Notes under the pieces: model-generated
The model's database searches: none
What the model saw: the letters and a program-made list of their open reading frames with translations, nothing else
Told to the model about the DNA's origin: nothing
Shown: positions 35,890 to 44,464 of the stretch, in pieces
Numbering within the stretch: position 1 is the stretch's first letter
How the letters are laid out: every line of letters begins with the position of its first letter
Made by a program: the position numbers and the translations under genes
NCBI GenBank assembly: GCA_022823725.1
Contig: JAJEHL010000029.1
Location: 60,229-124,228 of the forward strand
DNA length: 64,000 nucleotides
Direction: 5' to 3'
DNA from: Candidatus Latescibacterota bacterium
Lineage (GTDB): Bacteria; Latescibacterota; UBA2968

Positions 35890-37815
35890 ATGTCTCTTCT
35901 CGAAACAATCGATTCACCTGACGACTTAAAATCCCTGTCAATAGAAGAATTGCAGCAGGTCTGTACGGAATTGCGGCAATATATCATTGACGTGGTGACT
36001 GAGATTGGTGGACATTTTGGATCCAGTCTGGGAGCTGCGGAATTGACAGTGGCGTTGCACCATCTATACAACACGCCTCAGGACAAAATTGTGTGGGATG
36101 TAGGGCATCAGGCTTACGGGCACAAAGTGCTTACCGGGCGGCGCGAAGCCCTCAAAACCATACGTCAGCCGGGAGGCATCAGTGGGTTCCCGATGCGATC
36201 AGAGAGTCCGTACGACACATTTGCCGTGGGACATGCGGGAACGTCGATCTCCGCAGCATTGGGATTTGCGACACAGCGCGATTTGATGGGCGAAAAACAC
36301 AAAGTGGTCGCCGTTATTGGCGATGGTGCTATGACCAGTGGTATTGCTCTTGAAGGATTGAACAACGCCGGTGCATCCAATCGCGACCTGCTGGTCATTC
36401 TCAATGACAATCGCATGTCAATCTCGCCCAATGTCGGTGCTATTTCGCATTATTTGACGCGCATTATCACAGATCCGATTTACAATCGCGTAAGAGATCG
36501 GATTACAAATGATCCGCTTTACAAAAAAATCAAAAGAGAAGTCTGGAATTTGGCCGGACGCATTCCCGTTGTCGGCACAAATTTGCGCCACGCACTAAGT
36601 GGATTCGAAGAGGGTTTAAAGGGCCTGCTGGTACCGGGTATCCTTTTTGAGGAACTGGGATTTCTGTACCTGGGACCTCTGGATGGCAATAATCTGGAAG
36701 AGATGGTAAAAACTCTGAAAAATGTGCGGGATTTGAAGGGACCGGTGCTATTGCACGTACACACCATCAAGGGCAAGGGCGCGATTCAAGAGGAAGAGGA
36801 AGACCCGTATAGTGCCGATTCGATAAAATACCATTCAATTAGCCCGCCATCGCCCAAAACTCCGCTGCCCAAATATCAGACGGTTTTTGGCGAAGCAATG
36901 ATTGAGCTTGCCAATAATGACAGCCGCATTGTAGGCGTGACAGCCGCGATGTCCGAAGGCACGAGTCTGGACATTTTTTCCGAAGCGCATCCCGATCGCT
37001 TTTTTGATGTGGGCATTGCCGAACAGCACGCCGTGACATTTGCAACTGGAATGGCACTTGAAGGCATGCGCCCCGTCGCGGCGATTTATTCCACATTCTT
37101 ACAACGGGCTTACGACCAGATCATTCACGATGTGGCACTGCAATCGGCACCGGTGATTTTCTGTATGGATCGCGCCGGGCTGGTAGGTGCAGATGGTCCC
37201 ACGCATCACGGCGATTTTGATCTGTCCTACTTAACCTGCGTGCCCAATATGATCGTAACCGCACCAAAAGACGGCGACGAATTGCGCGATTTGCTATACA
37301 CGGCAGTGCAGCAAGTCGATAACCCCTTTGCCATTCGGTATCCGCGCGGCAATGTACACACCCCGCTTACAGGGCGCGATCCCGAAGTCTTGAAGATCGG
37401 TTCCTGGGAGGCATTGGCCGATGGCGAGGATCTGGCATTCCTCGCAGTGGGCACAATGGTAGATCACGCCTGTCAGGCGCGTGAAAAACTATTGGAAGCC
37501 GGCATCTCAGCCGCAGTGATCAATTGCCGATTTGTCAAACCCATGGACCTGGAAATGCTCGACGATCTCGCCGACCGCTATCAAGTGCTAATCACCCTTG
37601 AAGAAAATACCATTGAAGGCGGATTCGGATCAAGCGTTGCGCGTTATTTGAGCGACCAGATGCGAGAGGGCCAGCGCGTACACACCCTGGGCATCCCCGA
37701 TCGCTTTTTCCAACACGGCTCACAAGGCGCGCTGCGCGACGAAGCGGGCATCTCACCCGAAGCGATAGCAGCAACCGCCCAGCGCGTTGTCGCACGAGAA
37801 CCCGTTGAATATTGA
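35890..37815 (+). CDS. dxs: 1-deoxy-D-xylulose-5-phosphate synthase
   Basis: 641 aa, normal Dxs length. Visible motifs: GGHFGSSLG, VWDVGHQAYGHKVLTGR, GHAGTSISAALG, the thiamine diphosphate motif GDGAMTSGIALEGLNNAG with NDN, then GIAEQHAVTFATGMA and DRAGLVGADGPTHHG. It condenses pyruvate and glyceraldehyde 3-phosphate, the first step of the MEP isoprenoid pathway. AAGG lies upstream. No other MEP gene is adjacent; downstream the accessory island begins 20 bases later. Confidence 0.97.
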   Translation: MSLLETIDSPDDLKSLSIEELQQVCTELRQYIIDVVTEIGGHFGSSLGAAELTVALHHLYNTPQDKIVWDVGHQAYGHKVLTGRREALKTIRQPGGISGFPMRSESPYDTFAVGHAGTSISAALGFATQRDLMGEKHKVVAVIGDGAMTSGIALEGLNNAGASNRDLLVILNDNRMSISPNVGAISHYLTRIITDPIYNRVRDRITNDPLYKKIKREVWNLAGRIPVVGTNLRHALSGFEEGLKGLLVPGILFEELGFLYLGPLDGNNLEEMVKTLKNVRDLKGPVLLHVHTIKGKGAIQEEEEDPYSADSIKYHSISPPSPKTPLPKYQTVFGEAMIELANNDSRIVGVTAAMSEGTSLDIFSEAHPDRFFDVGIAEQHAVTFATGMALEGMRPVAAIYSTFLQRAYDQIIHDVALQSAPVIFCMDRAGLVGADGPTHHGDFDLSYLTCVPNMIVTAPKDGDELRDLLYTAVQQVDNPFAIRYPRGNVHTPLTGRDPEVLKIGSWEALADGEDLAFLAVGTMVDHACQAREKLLEAGISAAVINCRFVKPMDLEMLDDLADRYQVLITLEENTIEGGFGSSVARYLSDQMREGQRVHTLGIPDRFFQHGSQGALRDEAGISPEAIAATAQRVVAREPVEY

Positions 37816-37835
37816 GGGTACCAAAAGGCTATCCA

Positions 37836-39092
37836 ATGCACCAATTCATCGACTTCAAAGGCTTCAAAGATGTCAGTATTAACTTGTTCCGACCATTTAC
37901 ACTGCTGATCGGACCAAATGGCTCGGGCAAGACCAACGTCATTGAAGCAATCGAACTGCTTTCCTTCATCGCGCGGGGCCAACCCCTCTATGAAATTGCT
38001 GACGTCAATCGTACCGAAACCGGCCTCCAGATTCGAGGGGGTCTTCATGCTTGCGGTCGAACGGGTAGAGATACCTTTACCTTCAGGTTCGAGTATAGCT
38101 CAGTCGCCTACTCACTACAAATTTGTACTAAACCTCATCCTCAGATACTGAAAGAGAAGTTTAAATTCCGGGACCGCGTAATATATGAAACGCTACCCAA
38201 AAATCCTGAATCAGTATCGCGCGACTTAATGATAAAATATGACAACTTCGCCCGCGGTGGCCGAAGACCTCAAGCAGCAGCTTCGTCAGACCGTTCTGTT
38301 TTATCTCAGTATCCAGAAATCGCACAGAAAAATCACAAACTCAAGCAGTGCGTTCGGCTGGTGCATAAAATTATGTACCACTTGCAAGCCTTAGTTGTCT
38401 TCGATCCAAATCCAAAACTAATGCATGACTACGAGCGAATCGGTAACAATATTCTCTCTAAAGATGGCGCGAACCTATCGGCGGTGCTTTATTCGCTTTC
38501 CACTGGAAATGAGACACAGAAAGCATCGTTAGATCGGTTGCTCTCTCAAATAAGCCAACTCCCGGATGAGCCGTACGAAGCGTTCGACTTCACGACCACC
38601 GATCTCGGTGATGTGATTTTCGGCCTGCGCGAAAAAACGGGTTATACAGTCAATGCCCATTCATTATCAGACGGCACATTGCGAACACTTGCTATCCTGA
38701 CGGCTCTGGAGACTGTTCAAGAAGGTTCGCATGTTATTGTGGAACAATTTGATAATGGACTTCATCCAAGTCGCGCAGGTGTTCTGAACTCTGCAATAGC
38801 GGAAGCAATTGAGCGTCGAGACCTCCGTGTCCTTGTCACGACGCATAATCCCGCGACCATGAACAATTTGACCCCTGAGCAGATGAAAGGGGTCGTTCTT
38901 TGTACTTCGAATGCGGAAAAGCAAACCGCTGATCTCGTCGATTTGGACAGCTTGCCAAGATCCGATGAATTGCTTGAGCGGGGATCGTTAGGAGAACTCG
39001 TATCGCGCCGTGTCATTGACCAATATCTCGCGCCCGAGTTTGAGGAACAGCATCGTCAAAAGGTATTGGAATGGGTTGAGGCTCTCGCATGA
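37836..39092 (+). CDS. AAA family ATPase (AAA_21/RecF-like) with Gln at the catalytic Walker B position
   Basis: 418 aa. GPNGSGKTNVIEAIELL near residue 30 is Walker A in the RecF/SMC style, AHSLSDGTLRTLAIL near 285 is the ABC signature, and IVEQFDNGLHPSR near 310 is Walker B followed by the D-loop His. In this family the usual pair is EE (or DE); here it is EQ, so the residue that activates water for ATP hydrolysis is Gln. HNPATMNN is the switch His. The stop overlaps an ATG that opens a PIN-like fragment, so the gene was part of an ATPase-nuclease pair. Such pairs act in phage defence; that role is inference. ATG 37836 is chosen over a TTG at 37812. Confidence 0.8.
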   Translation: MHQFIDFKGFKDVSINLFRPFTLLIGPNGSGKTNVIEAIELLSFIARGQPLYEIADVNRTETGLQIRGGLHACGRTGRDTFTFRFEYSSVAYSLQICTKPHPQILKEKFKFRDRVIYETLPKNPESVSRDLMIKYDNFARGGRRPQAAASSDRSVLSQYPEIAQKNHKLKQCVRLVHKIMYHLQALVVFDPNPKLMHDYERIGNNILSKDGANLSAVLYSLSTGNETQKASLDRLLSQISQLPDEPYEAFDFTTTDLGDVIFGLREKTGYTVNAHSLSDGTLRTLAILTALETVQEGSHVIVEQFDNGLHPSRAGVLNSAIAEAIERRDLRVLVTTHNPATMNNLTPEQMKGVVLCTSNAEKQTADLVDLDSLPRSDELLERGSLGELVSRRVIDQYLAPEFEEQHRQKVLEWVEALA

Positions 39093-39181
39093 ATTTATCG
39101 CGAGTATATGTGATTGATACGAGTTATTTGCTGGAGATATTTGCCTTTCCCAGTCCCACTAATAAAGAAGGAAAAAAATAA
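39089..39181 (+). pseudogene. Truncated PIN-like protein, N-terminus only
   Basis: A 30-codon frame starts at an ATG overlapping the ATPase stop (ATGA) and encodes NLSRVYVIDTSYLLEIFAFPS before a premature TAA after an A-rich run. VIDTSYLLEIF is the first strand and acidic motif of PIN-domain nucleases (usually about 130-200 aa). Frames downstream do not restore a recognisable PIN domain, so the gene is broken or replaced. Confidence 0.55.
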
Positions 39182-39281
39182 AGAGCCGCCTTATCACCGC
39201 TGTCGGGAATATAGCGCGGCTGTACGTCAACTACTATCTATATAGAGTTACGCTACAAGCTCCATTACAAGGAGGCCAGAA

Positions 39282-39977
39282 ATGTCTGATAACTGGGACG
39301 ACGAAGCCCAAATTCAGAAAGCCATAAAATTCTATAACATTGCGCCCATCTTGAAACGCTTTGGTGATTGGGTAGTAACTACCTATGGCATTCAATGCCT
39401 TAAATTCAACTACCCCATTGAATTCTCACGAGTTGATGAGGACGACTGGATTCCGCACATGCGTGAGAAGCCATGGGTCACTATTAGAGACTTTGCCGGA
39501 GCTCTGATTTACGCAAAGGATCTATACACCATACGTCAGAGTCTGGAACTCGGAGAACATCCTCTCAATATTTTCCTGTGTCACGGTATCGAGGATAAGC
39601 CAGCAGTCCGAGATTTGCAAAATCGCCTATTAGCAATTGGAACAGATCCTTGGCTTGATGAAACAAAACTGCTTCCTGGTCAGGATTGGAAAAATGAGAT
39701 CCATCGGGCTCTGCGGAAGAGCGACATAGTATTAGCCTGTCTATCTCATGAAACCGTTTCAAAGACTGGTTTCGTTCAACGGGAACTCAAGGACGCTATT
39801 GACGCAGCGACTGAGCGGCCTGAAGACCAAATATTTATCATCCCTGTACGTCTGAACGAATGCACCCTGCCCGATTCATTGCGGAAGTGGCAATGGGTTG
39901 ACCTGTTTCTGGAGGATGGATTCAATCGCTTGGTTCAAGCATTGAAACTATTTTCCGAATCAAAGACCAAGCCATAA
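39282..39977 (+). CDS. TIR-domain protein
   Basis: 231 aa. The N-terminal 95 residues have no recognised domain. The C-terminal 130 form a TIR domain: LNIFLCHGIEDKPAVRDLQNRL, then IGTDPWLDETKLLPGQDW with the acidic region expected to hold the catalytic Glu, IHRALRKSDIVLACLSHETV, and IIPVRLNECTLPDSLRKWQWVDLF. Bacterial TIR domains cleave NAD or make signalling nucleotides in anti-phage systems, or mediate protein contacts. It stands alone between a broken ATPase-PIN pair and a WG-repeat membrane protein. SD AAGGAGG lies 5 bases before the ATG. Confidence 0.85.
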   Translation: MSDNWDDEAQIQKAIKFYNIAPILKRFGDWVVTTYGIQCLKFNYPIEFSRVDEDDWIPHMREKPWVTIRDFAGALIYAKDLYTIRQSLELGEHPLNIFLCHGIEDKPAVRDLQNRLLAIGTDPWLDETKLLPGQDWKNEIHRALRKSDIVLACLSHETVSKTGFVQRELKDAIDAATERPEDQIFIIPVRLNECTLPDSLRKWQWVDLFLEDGFNRLVQALKLFSESKTKP

Positions 39978-40072
39978 CGGATTATCCTAGGATGCAATGT
40001 GCAGCCTAAGAAAGAGACGATAACGTTGTGATGTTCGAAACCAAACTCGCGAATCTCAAGGGGCAAGGGTAT

Positions 40073-40100
40073 TAACTTGAGTTATAACATCTGTTACAAT
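40073..40100 (+). promoter_or_regulatory. Possible promoter of the WG-repeat gene
   Basis: TTAACT at 40073-40078, 16 bases, TACAAT at 40095-40100, then an AGGAG SD ahead of ATG 40139. The -10 is good and the -35 weak. Confidence 0.4.
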
Positions 40101-40138
40101 TTGGATTTTAAGACAACTTCTAACAGGAGAAAGGGTTG

Positions 40139-41635
40139 ATGGAAGCAATAAGCACAATCTTCGCGCTGCTATCTTTCATTGCTTTCATGGCAATGCTTAT
40201 TGGCCTGATTCGACCAACGCTTGTAATCCATTGGGGAGAGAAGCGTACCCGCGGGCGTGTAATCCTCTACTACGGTTTAGGATTAATTATTCTAAGCATT
40301 TTGGTGCCCGCGCTGGAGCCGGAGGAGGTGAAAATAGAGCGGGCACAAGAAAACCTCGAAAGGGGTACGAGGCTACTCTCTGTCGCGCGCACGGCGTACG
40401 ACGCCCAGAATTTTCAGACTGCCATAGACTCTGCAGATGTAGCAACCACGGCACTGAAGAGCGCGAAGCTGTACATTAGCGAGGCCAATGTCCTCGAGGG
40501 GCAAGCAAAGGCATTTCTTGATTCAGCTAAGGTAGCATTAGAGAAACAGATATCGGCAAGTGGGATGAAAAAAGAGGCAAAGAATGCTGTGCGAGATGAG
40601 ACTGCTACTACTGGGCAACCCGGCAAATGGGGGTATATTAACAAGCGAGGAGAATTTGTTATCCCCCCCCAATTTGACAGTGCAGCGAGTTTCAAAAATG
40701 GATTGGCACCTGTGAGAATAGGCGATTTGGATAGTGGTAAATATGGGTATATTAACAAGCGAGGGGAATTTGTTGCTACTCCTCAATTTGACTTTGCTAT
40801 CCCTTTCTCTGAAGGGCTGGCGCGCGTGAAGATCGGTGGCAAATATGGGTATATCAACACAAGCATGGAGTATATTGTCACTCCTCAATTTTCTGAAGCA
40901 TGGTCTTTCTCTGAGGAGTTGGCAGCCGTGGAGATCGGCAGCGAATGGGGATATATCAATAGGCAGGGAAAAGTTGTTATTAAACCCCAATTTAGAAATG
41001 CACGGTCTTTCTCTGATGGGCTAGCAGCCGTGGAGATCGGCAGCGAATGGGGATATATCAATAGGCAGGGAAAAGTTGTTATTAAACCCCAATTTAAATT
41101 GAATAAAGCAGAGCCTTTCTCTGAAGGGCTGGCGCAAGGGTTTATCTATGATACGGGGAAATATGGATATATCAACAAAAGTGGAATATACGTTATCGCT
41201 CCCAAGTTTAATGGTGCCAGAGGTTTTTCTGAGGGGCTAGCGAGTGTGTGTATCGGTGCTGGCAACGCATACGTGGGGGGTGGCAAGTGGGGATATATCA
41301 ACAAAAAAGGAAAGATTGTTATCACACCTCAATATGATTGGCCTGGAGCGTTCAAAAATGGGCTGGCTTTCGTACAAATGGGCGATCCCAAGACAGGAAA
41401 GTATGGAGTTATCAACAAAAGCGGGGAATATGTAGTCAAACCCCAATTTAATAGCCATGTAGGTGTTGCTTTCTTAGAGGGACTGGCGCGTGTATATATA
41501 GGTGATAGCGGACCTTTTGAGCCCGGGAACGAGTGGGGATATATCGACGAACAGGGAAAGATAGTTATTCCGCTTCAATTTGCTGATGCAAGAGGTTTCT
41601 CTGAGGGGCTGGCGGCTGTGCAGGTGTACAAATAG
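40139..41635 (+). CDS. Membrane-anchored WG-repeat protein
   Basis: 498 aa. Two hydrophobic helices (residues about 6-28 and 42-58) anchor the protein. A charged, Ala-rich helical region follows to about 145, probably coiled coil. Then come nine WG-type repeats of about 34-45 residues, each built on G[KE][WY]GYIN..G..V..PQF....F..GLA.V. Repeats four and five are identical over 73 bases of DNA. WG repeats form beta-propeller-like or open beta structures and often serve as sensors or binding modules; the ligand is unknown. The gene lies between the TIR gene and the toxin-antitoxin-like locus. A sensor for the TIR protein is possible, but is inference. Confidence 0.85.
   Translation: MEAISTIFALLSFIAFMAMLIGLIRPTLVIHWGEKRTRGRVILYYGLGLIILSILVPALEPEEVKIERAQENLERGTRLLSVARTAYDAQNFQTAIDSADVATTALKSAKLYISEANVLEGQAKAFLDSAKVALEKQISASGMKKEAKNAVRDETATTGQPGKWGYINKRGEFVIPPQFDSAASFKNGLAPVRIGDLDSGKYGYINKRGEFVATPQFDFAIPFSEGLARVKIGGKYGYINTSMEYIVTPQFSEAWSFSEELAAVEIGSEWGYINRQGKVVIKPQFRNARSFSDGLAAVEIGSEWGYINRQGKVVIKPQFKLNKAEPFSEGLAQGFIYDTGKYGYINKSGIYVIAPKFNGARGFSEGLASVCIGAGNAYVGGGKWGYINKKGKIVITPQYDWPGAFKNGLAFVQMGDPKTGKYGVINKSGEYVVKPQFNSHVGVAFLEGLARVYIGDSGPFEPGNEWGYIDEQGKIVIPLQFADARGFSEGLAAVQVYK
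40922..41096 (+). repeat. Tandem 102-base duplication inside the WG-repeat gene
   Basis: Bases 40922-40994 recur exactly at 41024-41096 (73 identical bases, offset 102, which is 34 codons). The reading frame is kept. The perfect identity points to a recent duplication or gene conversion of one repeat. Confidence 0.85.
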
Positions 41636-41721
41636 CTTCTGGACACCTATCAGAATTACATCATAGCTGGGCCTATCATTGCTCACCAAAAGAGATACTG
41701 ACCCCCGCGGGGTGGGAAACC

Positions 41722-41898
41722 ATGAAACGCGATCCTATTGTAGAAGAAATTCACCAGACGAGGCAGAAACTCTTGGAAGAGTGTGGGGGCGACCTCAACC
41801 AATTGATGGAACGCTATAAAGCCGCTGAAAAACAAGATCAAGATCGCTTGGTAAGTACTATATCTCCTCACAAAAACCTGCATCGTGAAGGGAAATGA
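41722..41898 (+). CDS. 58-aa protein, possible antitoxin-like partner
   Basis: The frame begins KRDPIVEEIHQTRQKLLEE, then GGDLNQLMERYKAAEK, and is mostly helical and charged. I recall similar small proteins (DPIVEEVR..R..L...) in cyanobacteria and other bacteria with many toxin-antitoxin loci, often beside PIN genes, but that is memory, not a search. It ends 13 bases before the PIN-DUF433 fusion gene and is probably on the same message. The SD is weak (GGTGGG), and a CCCCGCGGGG palindrome sits at 41703-41712, just upstream. Confidence 0.55.
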   Translation: MKRDPIVEEIHQTRQKLLEECGGDLNQLMERYKAAEKQDQDRLVSTISPHKNLHREGK

Positions 41899-41911
41899 AA
41901 AGGAGCACAAC

Positions 41912-43417
41912 ATGGCTAAGACAGTGATTCTTGAGACGAATGTGCTTTACGACATAGGACTGAATCGCATCCGCATTGAGGATGTCAGACAACCTGGAGA
42001 GCACCTCTGCTACTCTCCCATCTCAATCATTGAGTTGGTATCCAAACTCAATGACCGATCTTTTGAAGATCGAAAGGCAGCGGCTAATGTCATCCTCAAA
42101 CACCGGATAGACGAACTTCCGGACCCCGAATCGCATCTGACGAAATTATTTGGCTACAAGTTGGCGAAACCTGCACCCTCATACTCCGATACTGTCCGTG
42201 CCCTGGCGACAGGTCAGAACCTTGAGGAGATTCGCAGAGGCGTACCGGACGACGAGGCCCTTGTCCAACATAGTTTGCATGTACCGTTTACAGCGACATG
42301 GCGCGAGAAGGCCGAGCAAGAATGGGTGGATTCTCTCATCTCCCTGATGGAGGAGAATATCCCCGGATTTCAAAAGTGGTATGCCAAAGATCCAAAAAAG
42401 CGGTCTTCGTCTGTGCCGAAACTGCGAGGCGAAAAAAAGAAAAAGTTCCTCTACGAAATGAAGTCGAGAGAGTGGTTTTCCCAAGTTATATCCGCCTGCC
42501 AGATGCGTGCTTTCTTTAAAGCAGACAATAATGATCTCCGTGTGGTCACCAAACAGAAAGTAAATAAATTAACTGATGCTATTACCAAGATAGAGTTCTA
42601 CGCCCACATGTACACATACTACTTGATCCGTCTCATGACGGAAGGGCTTTTGCCGAAAAAAAACGATAGTGGAGATATTGATTTCTTTCTTTACTCAACT
42701 GACGATGACCACGTCGTGGCTACCAATGAGAAGAAATGGAGTGCCCTCGCGGATACCGCAGGTTTCTCCCATAGGATACGCAAGTACGGACTTAATAAAA
42801 CCGCACAGGCTAAAGACTGGAACAGTCCAGAGGAGAACGCTGCAAGGTATCACATCATGCGCGATGCTGCAACGTATCGCAAAATGAGCTTCAAAGACTA
42901 CATTAAAGTTACACAGGCTGAAGACTGGAATTGGCTAAAAGAAAGTGCTGCAACGTATCGCAAAATGAGCTTTGAAGACTATATTGAGCCTCGACCTTTT
43001 GTTCGTAGCGGCAAGTTCTGCTTCAAGGGTACTCGAATAACCGTCTATGACATATTGGAATACCTGGCTGGGGGGATGACTGAGGATGAACTGTTAGTTG
43101 ATTTTCCGGATCTGACGCCGCAACACATCCGTGCTGCACGGGATTTTTCCGATTTCCATAACCTCCAACTTGCACCCAGTTCTAACGATCTGGAGCGCGT
43201 TGTCTCGCGTGATCCTGAAATTCACAGCGGAGATCTGGTATTTTCGGGCACTCGGGTTCCCGTTGATACGCTCGTGGATTATCTCAAAGGGGGGGATAAC
43301 ATTGAAGAATTTCTAAAGGATTTTCCCACTGTCACACGTTGGCAGGTCGAGTCCTATCTCGAAGTCTCATTCAAAGCTCTGGATCACCTGGGAACACAAA
43401 GTGCGAATACTGCTTGA
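41912..43417 (+). CDS. PIN-like domain fused to two DUF433 domains
   Basis: 501 aa from ATG 41912 (SD AGGAG). The N-terminus TVILETNVLYDIG resembles the first strand of PIN nucleases (usually LDTNVL, here Glu for Asp); SIIELVSKL carries the second acid, and STDDDHVVATNEKKW near residue 270 resembles the last PIN motif. Residues about 305-355 are a decaying internal repeat (AATYRKMSFKDYI, twice). Two DUF433 domains follow: VRSGKFCFKGTRITVYDILEYL and IHSGDLVFSGTRVPVDTLVDYL. DUF433 is normally a single small antitoxin that binds DNA and a DUF5615 toxin, which here is the next gene. A toxin-like domain fused to a double antitoxin is unusual. Confidence 0.7.
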   Translation: MAKTVILETNVLYDIGLNRIRIEDVRQPGEHLCYSPISIIELVSKLNDRSFEDRKAAANVILKHRIDELPDPESHLTKLFGYKLAKPAPSYSDTVRALATGQNLEEIRRGVPDDEALVQHSLHVPFTATWREKAEQEWVDSLISLMEENIPGFQKWYAKDPKKRSSSVPKLRGEKKKKFLYEMKSREWFSQVISACQMRAFFKADNNDLRVVTKQKVNKLTDAITKIEFYAHMYTYYLIRLMTEGLLPKKNDSGDIDFFLYSTDDDHVVATNEKKWSALADTAGFSHRIRKYGLNKTAQAKDWNSPEENAARYHIMRDAATYRKMSFKDYIKVTQAEDWNWLKESAATYRKMSFEDYIEPRPFVRSGKFCFKGTRITVYDILEYLAGGMTEDELLVDFPDLTPQHIRAARDFSDFHNLQLAPSSNDLERVVSRDPEIHSGDLVFSGTRVPVDTLVDYLKGGDNIEEFLKDFPTVTRWQVESYLEVSFKALDHLGTQSANTA

Positions 43418-43730
43418 CGAGGATATACCCATTCAGCTCAGATTGCATTTTCAAGAGACGGTGAATGTCGAAACAGTCGAATACCGAGGCTGGAAGGGAC
43501 TCAAAAACGGTGCTTTGCTACGCGCTGCCCATGAACATTTCGATGTCCTCGTGACAATGGATAACAGTATCCCCGATCAGCAATCTCTTCAAAGGTTCAA
43601 ACTATCAGTGGTGATCCTGCGTGCTCCAAGCAAGCGTCTCGGAGATTTGCTAAAATTGATGCCTGAACTTGAGAGCATACTCCCAGAGCTTCAGTTCGGT
43701 CAGGCTGTGCGGATTTATCCACCTGAGTAG
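43401..43730 (+). CDS. DUF5615 PIN-like protein, probable toxin
   Basis: 109 aa from a GTG start, overlapping the fusion gene by 17 bases. RILLDEDIPIQLRLHF at the N-terminus and FDVLVTMDNSIPDQQ are the acidic motifs of DUF5615 (Mut7-C/PIN-like) proteins, usual partners of DUF433 antitoxins. It may be an RNase held inactive by the DUF433 domains encoded just upstream. Antitoxin-first order and overlap match type II toxin-antitoxin loci. Confidence 0.8.
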   Translation: MRILLDEDIPIQLRLHFQETVNVETVEYRGWKGLKNGALLRAAHEHFDVLVTMDNSIPDQQSLQRFKLSVVILRAPSKRLGDLLKLMPELESILPELQFGQAVRIYPPE

Positions 43731-43762
43731 ATCAAAAATGTCCACAAGAAAGCGGAGAAATC

Positions 43763-44437
43763 ATGCATAAACCATACCAGGCCGTCATATTTGATATGGA
43801 CGGCCTGATTGTCGATACGGAAAATATTTATTACAACACCTATAACCAGACACTCAATGAACTGGGCATTGACATACCGCGCGAAGGATATGTCCGCTGT
43901 GTTGGACACCCCGTGGAAAGCAACAGCGCAGATGCCGTCGAACGCTACGACTTGCCGATTCGCCCCGAAGACTTTCACGAAGCGTGGATGACCCGGTTTG
44001 AAACCGCGATCTCAAACCCCGATCAAATTGACCTCATGCCCGGCTTTCTCGACCTGCTATCACATCTACAAAACAAACACTACAAACTCGGCATCGCATC
44101 ATCCACACCGCGCCAGCGCATGCAAACGACACTTCAAAACGGCGTCTTGCCCCACATAAATGCCAACGCCCTCCGAGACATTTTCGGAGCTATTTTCTCA
44201 GGCAGCGACGTCACCCGCACCAAACCCGATCCGGAAATCTACCTCAAAACCGCCGCAAAACTCAATGTCCCACCCGAAACCTGCGTCGTATTTGAAGACA
44301 GCGAGGCTGGCGTGCAGTCTGGAAAAGCCGCAGGCATGACCGTCTTCGCCGTCCCCAATTTCTTCACCTCGCATCAAAACCACGACACAGCCGACCACAT
44401 ACTCCCCCGCCTCGACGCGGCAATTGCGGTATTGTAA
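43763..44437 (+). CDS. HAD-superfamily phosphatase, beta-phosphoglucomutase-like
   Basis: 224 aa. VIFDMDGLIVDTE holds the nucleophile and acid Asp residues, ASSTPRQRM the Ser/Thr motif, and KPDPEIYL and VFEDSEAGVQSGKAAG the lysine and second acidic motifs. The four-helix cap after motif I indicates subfamily IA, like PgmB or GPH. It probably dephosphorylates a sugar phosphate. It follows the toxin-antitoxin-like locus and faces a convergent isomerase gene. Confidence 0.88.
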   Translation: MHKPYQAVIFDMDGLIVDTENIYYNTYNQTLNELGIDIPREGYVRCVGHPVESNSADAVERYDLPIRPEDFHEAWMTRFETAISNPDQIDLMPGFLDLLSHLQNKHYKLGIASSTPRQRMQTTLQNGVLPHINANALRDIFGAIFSGSDVTRTKPDPEIYLKTAAKLNVPPETCVVFEDSEAGVQSGKAAGMTVFAVPNFFTSHQNHDTADHILPRLDAAIAVL

Positions 44438-44464
44438 AACAACGATCAGCCCCCAGTCCCCGAT

